Below, one piece after another: positions 1-8,889 of a stretch of 39,899 nucleotides of DNA. Location: NCBI GenBank assembly GCA_903772945.1, contig CAICTM010001013.1, forward strand, positions 1 to 39,899. Direction: 5' to 3'. Each line of letters starts with the position of its first letter. Position 1 is the first letter of the stretch. The DNA is from Seminavis robusta (lineage: Eukaryota > Bacillariophyta > Bacillariophyceae > Naviculales > Naviculaceae). Both the position numbers and the translations under genes were made by a program. The notes beneath the pieces were generated by a model. That model saw only the letters and a list, made by a program, of their open reading frames with translations, searched no databases and was not told the origin of the DNA.

Positions 1-4
1 GACG

Positions 5-102
<98 letters not shown>
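1..102. repeat. (GACAAC)n microsatellite
   Basis: About 17 near-perfect copies of the hexamer GACAAC fill the left edge of the window. Read in frame 1 it is an Asp-Asn dipeptide repeat that runs without a stop into an ATG at 109 and on to a stop near 244. It could therefore be the end of a coding low-complexity tract entering from the left, or a plain microsatellite. Confidence 0.95.
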
Positions 103-116
103 TCACCAATGGCTGA

Positions 117-728
117 CACTCGTTTTGTGATGATAACTCTTTTGGATTGGCGGACCCTGAGTCCGCCCACATATTTCGTAGTGCCAAATGTAAAGGCATA
201 TACGAATGGTTGGACCGACCTGAATTCAATCGTCTTGCTCTAAGTAGAGATGTTCATCTCAACTTTGATGGAACTGGGAGAGGAAGAGGAAAGCGTCGAA
301 AATTGCAGCAGACATTTGCATTCAAGCCTTTGCGACCTGACAACGGATACGCAGTGTGTACTATAGCTGATATACAATGTTACAAGATCCCTTTGGAGTT
401 GGTCCTGAATGTCAATGAAATTGCCGATACGTTAATCAGCAAACTGGGGAACGACGCAGTTCTTCATAAACACAATGACAGGCGCTGGACAATCGATGGT
501 TCAGACGTCGCTGTGTACCACCCTAAAGGTAGGCGAGTCACCATCACGACCGAGGAGACAGATAACGGCACCCTTTCACTTGTAACTACTATTCCTGGTG
601 TGGAAGATCTCAACGATTGTTGGTCAAATTCTCCAACCAACTTATACTCTTTAGAAGCTGCAGAGATCATGGAAAAATGCCTCATATGGAATCATCAGAA
701 TGCTTTGAAGTCATGGAGTTTGGTTTGA
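117..728 (+). pseudogene. Unknown protein fragment, about 190 residues
   Basis: An open frame runs from just after a stop at 114-116 to TGA at 726-728. It has no ATG near its beginning; the first Met is close to the C-terminus. The ATG at 109 is in another frame, continuous with the Asp-Asn repeat. A frameshift between about 115 and 150 would join the two, so this is either a broken gene or the 3' part of a gene starting outside the window. The product is mixed alpha/beta in composition, with a basic stretch GRGRGKRRK near residue 45 and a C-terminal segment rich in Leu, Glu and Trp. I recognise no family. It lies at the left end of the CRESS-like cluster and may belong to it, but nothing in the sequence proves that. 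Confidence 0.4.
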
Positions 729-907
729 TGTTTTCTGCCTGAGATAAAGAAACTTTTGTCTTGATTAGGCTTGACTGCACTGAGTTGATTGAATCACAAC
801 CCGCATCTTATCCGCACTCTAATTAATTATATATTTAATTATTTTTTCTTGTGAGGGCGTTCCTTGTGGGCTGAGACTTTGACGACAAGGCTGCCATTCA
901 CAAAGAA

Positions 908-1066
908 ATGAAGAATTTGTACGAATGTAAAGAATGCGGGAGGAAATACCTCCTCGACAACACTAACTGCCAGGGTTGCGGTCAAAACTTCTGTCCGGAT
1001 TGTGCTAGATGGTGGGATAATGGAGATGAGCATTGCTACTCATTTCAAGGAGAAATGGAGAAATAA
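908..1066 (+). CDS. Small zinc-ribbon-like protein (52 aa)
   Basis: A complete ATG-to-TAA frame of 52 codons. Metal-binding residues are regularly spaced: CxxC at residues 7-10, CxxC at 21-24, CxxC at 29-32 and His-Cys at 42-43, which is enough for two zinc ions in a FYVE/RING-like or double zinc-ribbon fold. Between the pairs are aromatic and charged residues (KYLL, ARWWD). The ligand pattern makes translation likely despite the short length. It lies within a run of compact, intronless ORFs next to a CRESS-type Rep, so a small nucleic-acid-binding or host-interaction protein of that element is a reasonable inference. The family is not identified and no function is claimed. Confidence 0.6.
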   Translation: MKNLYECKECGRKYLLDNTNCQGCGQNFCPDCARWWDNGDEHCYSFQGEMEK

Positions 1067-1115
1067 ATTAAGGCTGAAGATTATCTGGTAATCGGTTAAC
1101 TCCTCCTTCTTCCCT

Positions 1116-1421
1116 TTAAAACTCCGCAATAGTGTAACCATAGTTAGGGGTGTAGGTCTTAGGGCTAATGATGATACCTGTGCTATGTCTGTCTGTTTCT
1201 TCACATACGGTTTCAATATGACCTGTTTCTGATCCATGTTCATGGGTTTGTCCACAATACACGCATTTCACATTTGTTGTTCCTTGTTCTCTGAGAACCA
1301 CCGATAGTCCGTAATGGTCTTGCAAATAGATCTGCATTTGTTGCGGGGTCATTGGGATGCCATCGGCAATGGAATTTTCTTTCGTCATTGAAACTTTAGT
1401 TTGGAAGCTTAAACTTCTCAT
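1116..1421 (-). CDS. Unknown small protein with Cys/His cluster (101 aa)
   Basis: Complete frame on the minus strand, ATG at 1421 (MRSLSFQ) to TAA at 1116-1118. Residues near 52-68 hold CxxC followed by HxH and another His (CVYCGQTHEHG...GH), a plausible single zinc site. The N-terminal half contains MTPQQMQIYLQDHYGL, probably helical. The sequence just upstream of the ATG on the coding strand contains CTAAGTTTGTT, close to the CTTAGTTTGTT before the ORFs at 2468 and 4898. That suggests a common promoter or leader in this cluster. The gene faces away from the Rep-like fragment that starts near 1456. No family is recognised. Confidence 0.55.
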   Translation of the reverse strand: MRSLSFQTKVSMTKENSIADGIPMTPQQMQIYLQDHYGLSVVLREQGTTNVKCVYCGQTHEHGSETGHIETVCEETDRHSTGIIISPKTYTPNYGYTIAEF

Positions 1422-1455
1422 AAAAAACAAACTTAGATGTTTTAACTAAATTTGA

Positions 1456-1917
1456 ACTGAACTGGGAACAACCAAACATTACGTTTTTACTGTCTTCTTT
1501 AACTTCAATGGGGACAAAGAAAGGACATGGGCACAAAAGAGGCGTGAGGACGGCCTCATTTATCTCACCGGACTGTTTGAGAACAAGGCTAAATTCTCCT
1601 GTATCGCGAAGGACGAAAATGCTAAATCATTGCTGTTGCGGGGTTATTGTAACTTAAACTTGCCTTGTACAATGGAATACGCAAAGAGATTATTGGGAAA
1701 GTACAGCAGTTTGAAGCCTTCTTATTTTGGCGACATGGTGAACTTGTGTAGGTTCGTTCATGTCGATAGGAATTTAACTGTAACCGGAAGACTACCTAGG
1801 ATTGGGAATGATTCAAGGACAAAATTAAAGCCATTTGCCAATGATCCTAAATTCGTTGTCAAGGTTTTGCTCAATTCAATAGACACAGATAAGAAAGAGA
1901 AGGTGGAGGTAAAATAA
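1456..1917 (+). pseudogene. Rep-like endonuclease-domain fragment without catalytic residues
   Basis: An open frame from a stop at 1453-1455 to TAA at 1915-1917, about 153 codons, with no ATG before residue about 75. The beginning (HYVFTVFF, then a charged loop, then LIYLTG) resembles motif I and the second strand of a CRESS Rep HUH domain. LLLRGYCNLN sits where motif II (HLQGY-like) would be, and DMVNLCRF sits where the Tyr motif would be. The His residues and the catalytic Tyr/Lys are absent. It could be a decayed Rep, a Rep-derived DNA-binding protein, or a chance likeness. The missing start codon favours a fragment. Its 3' end overlaps that of the convergent ORF at 1871-2200 by 47 nt. Confidence 0.4.
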
Positions 1918-2200
1918 ATGTCGTCTTTATTTTATTGAGCTTTCGGCTTTTTGCTGCCTTAGCATCATAACGTCGTCGTCGGATGAGGATCTTTTTAGAG
2001 AGGAGGACGTATGGTATATGTTTTCCTGCTAGTACGGCCTGGTCGTAGCTTTCGGGCGGACAAAGGATTTCAATCAGCTGTTTCCGTGACTCCAATGGGA
2101 GGTTTGCGTATTTTTTCATTACTTCCTTTGTATCTGATAGGATTGGTTTGTTATATTGATCCATCGATAGATTTGAGCATTGCCATGGCTTTCTTCTCAT
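1871..2200 (-). CDS. Unknown basic protein (109 aa)
   Basis: ATG at 2200 to a stop at 1871-1873 on the minus strand. The N-terminal half is polar and helical in composition. Around residues 75-92 lies a basic stretch (KKILIRRRRYDAKAAKSRK) that could bind nucleic acid or act as a nuclear signal. The last 47 nt overlap the 3' end of the opposite-strand Rep-like frame, so the final hydrophobic residues may be overlap rather than functional sequence. It lies between that fragment and the Rep gene and is probably part of the same element. No homologous family is recognised. Confidence 0.45.
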   Translation of the reverse strand: MRRKPWQCSNLSMDQYNKPILSDTKEVMKKYANLPLESRKQLIEILCPPESYDQAVLAGKHIPYVLLSKKILIRRRRYDAKAAKSRKLNKIKTTFILPPPSLSYLCLLN

Positions 2201-2467
2201 CGTAATGTTTATTCACAATCATCTTCCTTAGTTTGTCAGAAACGAAAAAAATGAGGTGGACCAAGGAATGGTCAATTGAGTGTTAACGCCGGGTGAGTTG
2301 AATAGAAGTCTATGTAAGTCGGTTTGGGTTTGAACGGGTCTTGTTTTGGTATACATGGTGCATGGAGGGGTTGGTATGCGCGAGCGTTCCGAGCGGGGTG
2401 TAAATGAATTGGCACGAAAATAATGGAAACATGAAACTTAGTTTGTTCATTTCAATATTTTTCCAAA

Positions 2468-4055
2468 ATGGAGTTTGTAAGAGATCTCAATGATTTTGAA
2501 ACCTATGGAGAATCGGTTCTGACGGATGTTGACACAGTTACGAATGAGTCCGTGACTGGGACGATTGAGTCAGATTTAGAAGGAGTCGTGGAAGATGGAG
2601 AAGACAACGAGGAATTAGTGGATGACGACGGAAGGGTGTTGGCGGCACCTGAGAAGAAAAAACGAGCGAAACTCCAGCATATATGTTTGACACTCTGGGA
2701 CACTTCTGTAATTCACCGAGCGGAATTGAAACAAATGTTGAAAAAAGAAAAATGGTGTGGCTATGTCGAGGGTAAGGAGGTGTGTCCTGATACAGGAAAG
2801 TTACACTTGCATGTCTATATACAAACCCATCACTTACAGACGACGGTGCCGATGTGCAATGGCCTGGTGGTGTTTGGATTGCATCTGTTCGGTCTAAGCT
2901 CGACTATTACATCAAGGACGGGAATGACAGGAAGGCTGAATCTTCTGTGACACGAATCATAAGGGCAGTCGCACCGATCGACATGATCTTCGGAATGCTA
3001 TATACGAGGAGGGTGTCCAAGATCTAAAGGAATTGAGGTACCGTTTCCCGAATCAGATGGCTGCTCCTGGAGGTGAAGCTTACACTAGAAAATTGATGAA
3101 CGATGTCACACCAGTACACGAACCAGAAAGATCTGAAAGGGAGCATCTCTGGGCGAGAGAATTGAGGTGTAAGCTGATGGGGGCGAACAATGGTCGTGAG
3201 ATTATCACTGTTCACAGCATGCAGACTCGCCAAGGGAAAAGTAAAATGATGGAGCGCTTGGAGTTCGAGTACAATCAACGGAGAGAAGGATCCTGTTTGA
3301 TCATGACGGTCGCACCTGCTAGGGACATGATGGATACTATCAAGGATTTCAAGCATACCCTAGAGCTGTTAATCATTGAAATCCCCAAGGCGAAGGGTGA
3401 GCTGGCATTCCTTAAAGGAGCATTTGGAATGATGGAGCACATCAAGAATGGGCAAACATTTGCATCAAAATTCATGACCGAGGCAGTTCGGTTTTAAAAG
3501 AACAAAGTGAAAATCGTCGTATGTAGGAACGATTTACATAAACCTGATACACTCTACGGAGAAGATAGAGAGGCTTTTATGGATATAAGCCATGATACAT
3601 GGAAGTGGGTGCCGCATATTATTTTAAAGGAAAGATGGAACGATTTACACCCCGAAGATAAGGTTTTCATAGACGAAGACGATTACGATGAGGATGGTTG
3701 GTATGTAAAATTGCATGGAAAGAGGAGGGTGGACTTTGGAGAGTAGTTCAGACGAAGGAACATGTCGAGGCAGATTGAGGAGATCGAGAATGAATAAGAG
3801 GCGAGTGTTGTTAACAATGCTAGGTGGTTGATACAACTGAAAAGAAAGTACACTGGGTCGAAAATTGCTTCATGGCTTTACCAAAAATATAAACCTATAG
3901 GAGGAGAAGAGGTTGCGATGAGTGTTACACCCGAAGAGAGACCAGTGGCCCTTACCGCTGAAGAAGAGAAGATGGTTGAAACGCTTCGGGGTATTTTAAA
4001 CAAAAACAGGAGTAGAGTTTTACGTGAAATCATAAGAGGGCTGCCGCAATGCTGA
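2468..4055 (+). pseudogene. rep: Broken CRESS-DNA Rep: HUH endonuclease plus S3 helicase
   Basis: The gene begins with ATG at 2468 and an acidic N-terminal region. HUH motif I is CLTLWD (about 2685) and motif II is HLHVYIQ (about 2810). The reading frame then shifts near 2815-2840. Motif III (LDYYIKDGN, about 2900) and the sequence before it are in the next frame. A second shift near 2945 leads to the linker with GSRTD (about 2970), typical of CRESS Reps. The helicase part follows in that frame: a degraded Walker A (TRQGKSK, about 3230), a Walker B-like LLIIEIP (about 3370) and a motif C-like VVCRNDLHKP (about 3515). In-frame stops lie near 3495, 3744 and 3795. Domain order and motifs are those of a Rep that nicks and unwinds a circular ssDNA genome. 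Two frameshifts and three stops make this copy non-functional. Diatom-infecting Bacilladnaviridae are the obvious comparison, but the family is not proven. Confidence 0.8.
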
Positions 4056-4293
4056 AACGAAAGAGGGATCACATAGCGGAGGATGCATTGTTTGATTCGA
4101 ACAAAAGGTTTATAACCGATCCTGTGAACGATGACAAACAGTTAGACCTAGACCTTAACTTTAGTAAACAACGAACAGCGAACGATGGCATGAACAGCTA
4201 ATAGGATGGGATGGACCATGAACGACGGATGCGCGTCTAAATGGTCAGATGAATTGAATCAGAGGAGGTACGCTCAATCGCCGCGGCTTGAAT

Positions 4294-4606
4294 GGGTCAG
4301 ACGATGAACAGTGAACGGCATATAGAATGGGATGGAAGCTCAAACACCACGGGGCTTCAAATGGGGAAACCCTGCCCCAACACTTTCAAAAATAATAAGG
4401 AAGAGAGACCCGGGATTTGGGTCAGGGTTAAGAGGTCTGTGTAATATTGGCTTTGCTCACAGACCTCTTTATTCGCGCTTCTATGTTGGGTCAGAGGATT
4501 TTGGATGGGTCAGAGGAGTTTGGGTCAGGATCGAAAACCCGACCCATCGTTTTCCTATAGTAAAATAGTACTTTGGGTCAGGGTCAGAGGTCTGTGTAAT
4601 ATTAGG
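4294..4606. promoter_or_regulatory. Candidate CRESS-type replication origin with iterons
   Basis: GGGTCAG occurs at least six times in the same orientation: 4294, 4419, 4488, 4507, 4522 and 4575, several extended to GGGTCAGAGG. They surround a perfect hairpin (4430-4469) whose loop begins TAATATT, the core of the CRESS nonanucleotide nicked by Rep. A second AGAGGTCTGTG followed by TAATATTAG lies at 4586-4605 without its opposite stem arm. Repeated short words plus a hairpin bearing TAATATT, lying about 0.25 to 0.55 kb downstream of a Rep gene, is the standard layout of such an origin. The role is inferred from this layout; nothing shows present activity. Confidence 0.7.
4430..4469. other. Origin stem-loop, TAATATT in the loop
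   Basis: AAGAGGTCTGTG (4430-4441) pairs perfectly with CACAGACCTCTT (4458-4469). The 16-nt loop TAATATTGGCTTTGCT starts with the heptamer found at the nick site of gemini-, circo- and related CRESS replicons (consensus TAATATTAC or TAGTATTAC). Confidence 0.8.
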
Positions 4607-4897
4607 CAAGCCTAAATCACCTTTAGCGCACACTTGCTCTGGTGGACCCGGGGGACCGGATGAATCTCAGATGCATCTTCTGAAACTATACTAAAACAGT
4701 AGGGGGACCGGGGGACCAGTGCGGGTATTAGTAGTTTCGGTATTTGCTTCATAACCCAAACTCTATAATTTTTCCATGTCACGTGTTAGCACAGTCGCTC
4801 CTAGATTCAAATCAAGTCATGGTGGTGTGCTGACGTTAATACTGTAGAAGGCGATGGATGAAGCCGAACTTAGTTTGTTGATCTCATTATTTTCAAA
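4607..4897. repeat. Non-coding spacer with GGGGGACC repeats
   Basis: No gene is seen. GGGGGACCGG occurs at 4650 and a doubled GGGGGACCGGGGGACC at 4702-4717. These G-rich repeats flank the origin region on its right. The last 40 nt form the leader of the next ORF and contain CTTAGTTTGTT. Confidence 0.55.
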
Positions 4898-5308
4898 ATG
4901 GAGGACTTGTTTACTATTTACATCAGGACGAAAACATTGTTTGGTGATGAACCTGTGTTGAAGGACGGTACAGTGAAAGTAAATCGAAAGGAATTAATCA
5001 ATTTTTGGGAGGTGACCACGCTCAACAAAACCGAGGATAAGTTAGCTGCTATTAGAGCTAAGTTAGTTGTACTGGTAGCAAACAGAGAGATTAAGCATTA
5101 CGGTGATAATTTCAATGTTGTGAAGAAGGATGGGCTTACTCAGCCATCGCTTTTAGAGCTTACGGGGGTGAAGAAGACTCGAAAACATGCAATGCCCGCT
5201 CAGTCTGATCAGTATGCCAAGCATGTCAAGAATAAAACGGGAAGCAGAGCGTTGAAGGCGTTCTTGTCTTTGAATCCTATAGATAAATACATGAAGAAAC
5301 CTAAATGA
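4898..5308 (+). CDS. Unknown protein (136 aa) with the shared leader
   Basis: ATG at 4898 to TGA at 5306-5308, intact and intronless. The product is polar and rich in Lys, Glu and Leu with a basic C-terminal tail (KKPK). A central stretch (DKLAAIRAKLVVLVANREIKH) looks helical or winged-helix-like. The upstream sequence ACTTAGTTTGTT, then about 20 AT-rich bases, then AAAATGGAG is nearly the same as that before the Rep gene at 2468. The two genes therefore probably share promoter or leader signals and belong to one element. This is the only ORF to the right of the origin. Its 3' end converges on the Crypton remnant 22 nt away, across a (TAA)n tract. No family is recognised. Confidence 0.6.
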   Translation: MEDLFTIYIRTKTLFGDEPVLKDGTVKVNRKELINFWEVTTLNKTEDKLAAIRAKLVVLVANREIKHYGDNFNVVKKDGLTQPSLLELTGVKKTRKHAMPAQSDQYAKHVKNKTGSRALKAFLSLNPIDKYMKKPK

Positions 5309-5330
5309 TAATAATAATAATAATTAAAAA

Positions 5331-7993
5331 CTATTCATTCTTAAAATAATTGCGTACCAGCTCCGTGGTGCTAGCCGGAAACTTGAGTGTGACCTGGAGT
5401 TGCTTTGTCTTGGAGTGCTTTTGAACCTTGTAGACGGTAATGGTTTCAGTCTTGGTGAATCCAAAGTCGTTTTGGATCTTTTCCTCTGCTAGCTTTGCCA
5501 TGCTTTCAATAGAACACTTGTCGGGATTAAGGGGAAACGAATCGGCATGCATGAGCATCATTCTAACAGCACATTTTATCGCAGCGAATTGATTACAGAG
5601 TTTCTTGTGTTGGTCTTTACCCAGATCCTTCCACAGGTCGCTTTCCTTATCTAGAGCAAAACCAGCTGGATAGTTATCGACGAAGAATTTTGTTGTCACA
5701 TCTGCAATAGAGGAGTTCTTGGTGAGACTTTTACTGGTAACAGAGAACTTCATCACACCCTTAGAAGGGGCGGGTGTAGGCTCGGGAGCGGGTGGAATGA
5801 AATGGTCTTTGAGCATTTGAAGGGTTTCGGCCATTCCCTGCAAATTTCCGTAATCATAGGATCTCCTCCATCGTTCATCACGAATGACGTCACGATGGCG
5901 GAGTTCTTGGACAATGACATGGGTCGACTGAGTTGTGGTCGCAAGGGCGTTGACTGAAAAAAGAGAAAGAGTGAGGACGGGGTGCAGGTGAAGGGGTGTT
6001 AACCGATGCGGGTCTTACATGGTCTACGAAACAACGGGGATCCATCAAGACACTGCTGCCTTTCCCTCCATATAGAGGTAGCTTCTCTATAGGAAGCCCT
6101 GGGATGTTCCGACAAAGGAAGGCATTGCGGGCGGATTAAGAGGAATTTATCCACACCAGATTTCTCTAAGGCCGGTTCAACACGGCAGACGAAGAGATGC
6201 TCACGGATGGTGTCATAGGCGTCAGATTTCTCTATGTCCTGTTCAACACGGCAGACGAAGAGATTCTCACGGATGGTGTCATAGGCGTCAGATTTCTCTA
6301 TGTCGAATCGATCGTCTTCAGGGTCGTAATTTTTGAATGTAAGCTCCGGAATTGATGCTGACGGATGCCTTCTTAACACATCACAAAACTGTTCGAATCG
6401 TAAGAGCAACGACGCGGTCAACAGTTCTCTGACTCGGGGATCGCATTGTCCGGTAGTATCGTCTTCGAATAGTGCATCAGCGAAATGTTGGAGTTTCTCA
6501 CGGTCACCTGAAACCAAGGTGGTTGCGATAACATCTTCAGAATCTGTGGGCGAGGGAGGAGGGGATGGGGATGAAGGTGATGCCGCAATATCATCGAATG
6601 GTGAAGGCTGACCACCGACAATGTCATCACCAATTCTGGAATGCCACCCAGCAACACATTTTCCAGCATGCCGCGAAAGAACAACCGATCATGTAATGTA
6701 CTTGAGCAGGGTGTTTGCAGAACCTTTCCAACCGGATCGAAACTATTGAGGAAGGCCTGATGCAGAGTGTGATTCGGCCATGAGCTGATTGGAGCCGCGC
6801 TTGTTGCAATGTGATCTTAGCGCTTTGTTAATGGGAATCTTCAGCTCTTCCAATTCTTGTATTAGTTTATCGAAGTGGGTTTTCCAAAGGGCCGGCACAG
6901 TCGACTTGGAATTTCCACCTTTACAGGCAGCTTCGGTTTTAAAGATTCAAATGCGTGCCAGGTTTTCTCGTACACTTCTACGAGAGCTCGAGTAGAAGTG
7001 TAGTACCATGGAGGTCGGCACGCGTTTGCCTCAATAACATCGAAGCTGCTTGTAGTCTTCAGCCCTGCTATGGAGTAGTTTGAAAAGTATACTCGTTGTC
7101 ACACCCAGCCATGACGAGCATATATACCAGGCTGAAATAAAAGTCCTCAAGGACTCCATTCCTGTGCAGATAGATCTGGATTTCTTGAAGAGGATTGTCC
7201 TTTTGGCGTTGCAATGCGGCCTGTAGTACCCGGTACTGATAGATGGATTTGATGACTTCGATAACAGACATTCCACTGGGAGTTAAGAGTGCGACTTCTG
7301 AACCCCTTCTACTGCAATGGAAAGTACTGTTGAGGAGGTGCCAAAATTCAGCCGCTGCAGCGGTACCTGACCATACACAACCAGTCGCAATCGCTTCATG
7401 GTCTTCTTGGTTGCTGGAAGGTTTTACTTTCTTCGCGGGAGTTCCTGAGGCCCTGTTGAATTCATGGTACAATGCCTTGATTTTATCTCGAAGTTTTCCC
7501 CATTCCTTTTCACCGAAAATAGGGATCAGGGTTTCATGCCTGAACTTTGTGGTGAAATATTCACCAACACATGAGAAATATCCATTGGCAGTCGATTCCG
7601 AAATCTTTTCCTTGCTGTTGTTGAGGTGGTTCGCTGCGGTGCATAGGTAGATGACGAAAGAGCCCATCGTCTTAGACCAGAACATATTGACATCCTTAGG
7701 AGAATTCTTGGGAGGAAGTTCAGAAACTGGGCGACATCAGTGGGTGTAATGGCTAGGAACTGGTCCTGAAAAAATGAAGAAGAGCGACCATGGTATGAGC
7801 GAGCGACAGAGTGAAATCGTGGAGCGACCGAAATGACAGATTTGGCGAAGAGGCGAAGGAGCGAAGGAGCGAAGGAGCGACGTACCTGTGTAAAGTTCTT
7901 CTTGCTATCATAGTGACGACCGTGCTTCCAACCCATAAACCTGGCAACGGCCGGCCGGTACTGCTGATCAAGTGACTTGCGCTTCCTCGCCAT
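5331..7993 (-). pseudogene. Crypton-like tyrosine recombinase element A (decayed)
   Basis: Exon 1 (7886-7993, 36 codons starting MARKRKSLDQQ) and a 120-nt intron (7766-7885, GTACGT...CAG) lead to exon 2 (DQFLAITPTD). The frame then changes near 7690-7720 and continues as a helical core-binding region and box I (HCSRRGSEVALL, Arg near 7310). That frame stops at 7068. After further damage near 6950 comes an H-x-x-K-R block (SHCNKRGSNQ, His codon at 6809-6811), followed by TAG at 6743-6745 and TGA at 6689-6691. The same frame continues through an in-frame 22-residue tandem duplication (66-nt period, about 6175-6306). A clean intron (5954-6018, GTAAGA...TTTTTTCAG, phase 1) joins it to the last exon, ending at TAG 5331-5333. 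The order matches one long recombinase gene with several lesions. Cryptons are DNA transposons moved by a tyrosine recombinase. Family assignment is confident; the exact subfamily is not. Confidence 0.75.
6175..6306 (-). repeat. 66-bp tandem duplication inside element A
   Basis: Two copies of a 66-bp unit begin at 6175 and 6241 and differ at only a few positions. They encode two 22-residue copies of DIEKSDAYDTIRE[NH]LFVCR. The period is a multiple of three, so the reading frame is kept. Confidence 0.85.
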
Positions 7994-8578
7994 GGTCGAC
8001 AAATCAGTGAGTAAACAAATTAGAGAGATGAGCGAAGAAACAAAATAGCGATTATGCATAGCTTTTGCACTCCATTCAAATTTATGTAGAGATTCGGTGA
8101 AGAATGAAGGATCGATCCAATGAAACTTGCCGTTGGATGCAGTCGTACCCATGATACAGGCGTTGGATAGGAGGGGATCTTCGAGGGCTTACCCTCTTTC
8201 AGTACTAAGAGAGAGGTTCCGCGTCCTTAAGTCTCTGGGTTTCACGGAAGGTTTGTGTGTGACTAGGTTGTATTTTATGCACGATTGCTAAAAATACTTA
8301 GGCGAAAAGTTGAATTTTGGGGTTGCCGATACAACCCACAGTGCTACTTGAGTAGTATCGGATACCCTCAAATGACTGGTTTTCCCCGGCAGATTACCCT
8401 CAGGAATTTAATAGTATCACCATTCCCCAATACCAGATTCCCTTACTTAGCGCTAAGTAGGGGGTGGCCGGTGCTACTATGACTAGAGGTGGGTCCCACC
8501 AACCAGTGCAATCCCCCAAAGACTGATACCCTCTACTATGCTAGTATGGTTGTATATTAGTAATACAGTAAAGGTATA
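7994..8578 (-). promoter_or_regulatory. 5' flank of element A, homologous to that of element B
   Basis: This region upstream of the element A ATG aligns in blocks with 10931-11866 upstream of element B. One identical stretch is GTAGTATCGGATACCCTC at 8352-8369 and 11323-11340; others surround TATTAGTAATACAGTA near the distal ends. It probably carries the element promoter. It also preserves the empty site of the MITE present in copy B (near 8370). Confidence 0.7.
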
Positions 8579-8889
8579 ACCCCTCTAACAAACCAGGAAT
8601 ACAACCGTGTACATGGAGTACCAGGCTCTACGTGTTACCCTGTCTTTCCTTACCTTTACGGTGTTTTGACCATTCGACCATTCTCGCTCACTGGAACATC
8701 GATACTGGTATAAACGAAGGAGGGAATCCTGCTTTGAATCGACCAAGGGAAGCAATGTCGAAGGCAACGGAATCTCGAAAACGAAGAAGAAGAAGAAGAA
8801 GTCAATCCAAGCAAAAGATCGCAAAATCACTCGAAACTCGAAACTCGAAAACTCGCAAAGTCCTGACTACTACTACTAGCTAGTAGCTA
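8579..8889. other. Spacer between the two Crypton-like elements
   Basis: No gene is supported. It contains a short (GAA)n tract around 8783-8800 and CTACTACTACTAGCTAGTAG near 8867-8886. The boundaries of the two elements must lie here, but Cryptons lack terminal inverted repeats and I cannot fix the exact ends. Confidence 0.5.

Noticed and set aside
4332..4568. Open frame through the origin region
   Set aside because: It is composed of the hairpin and GGGTCAG repeats and has no protein-like features.
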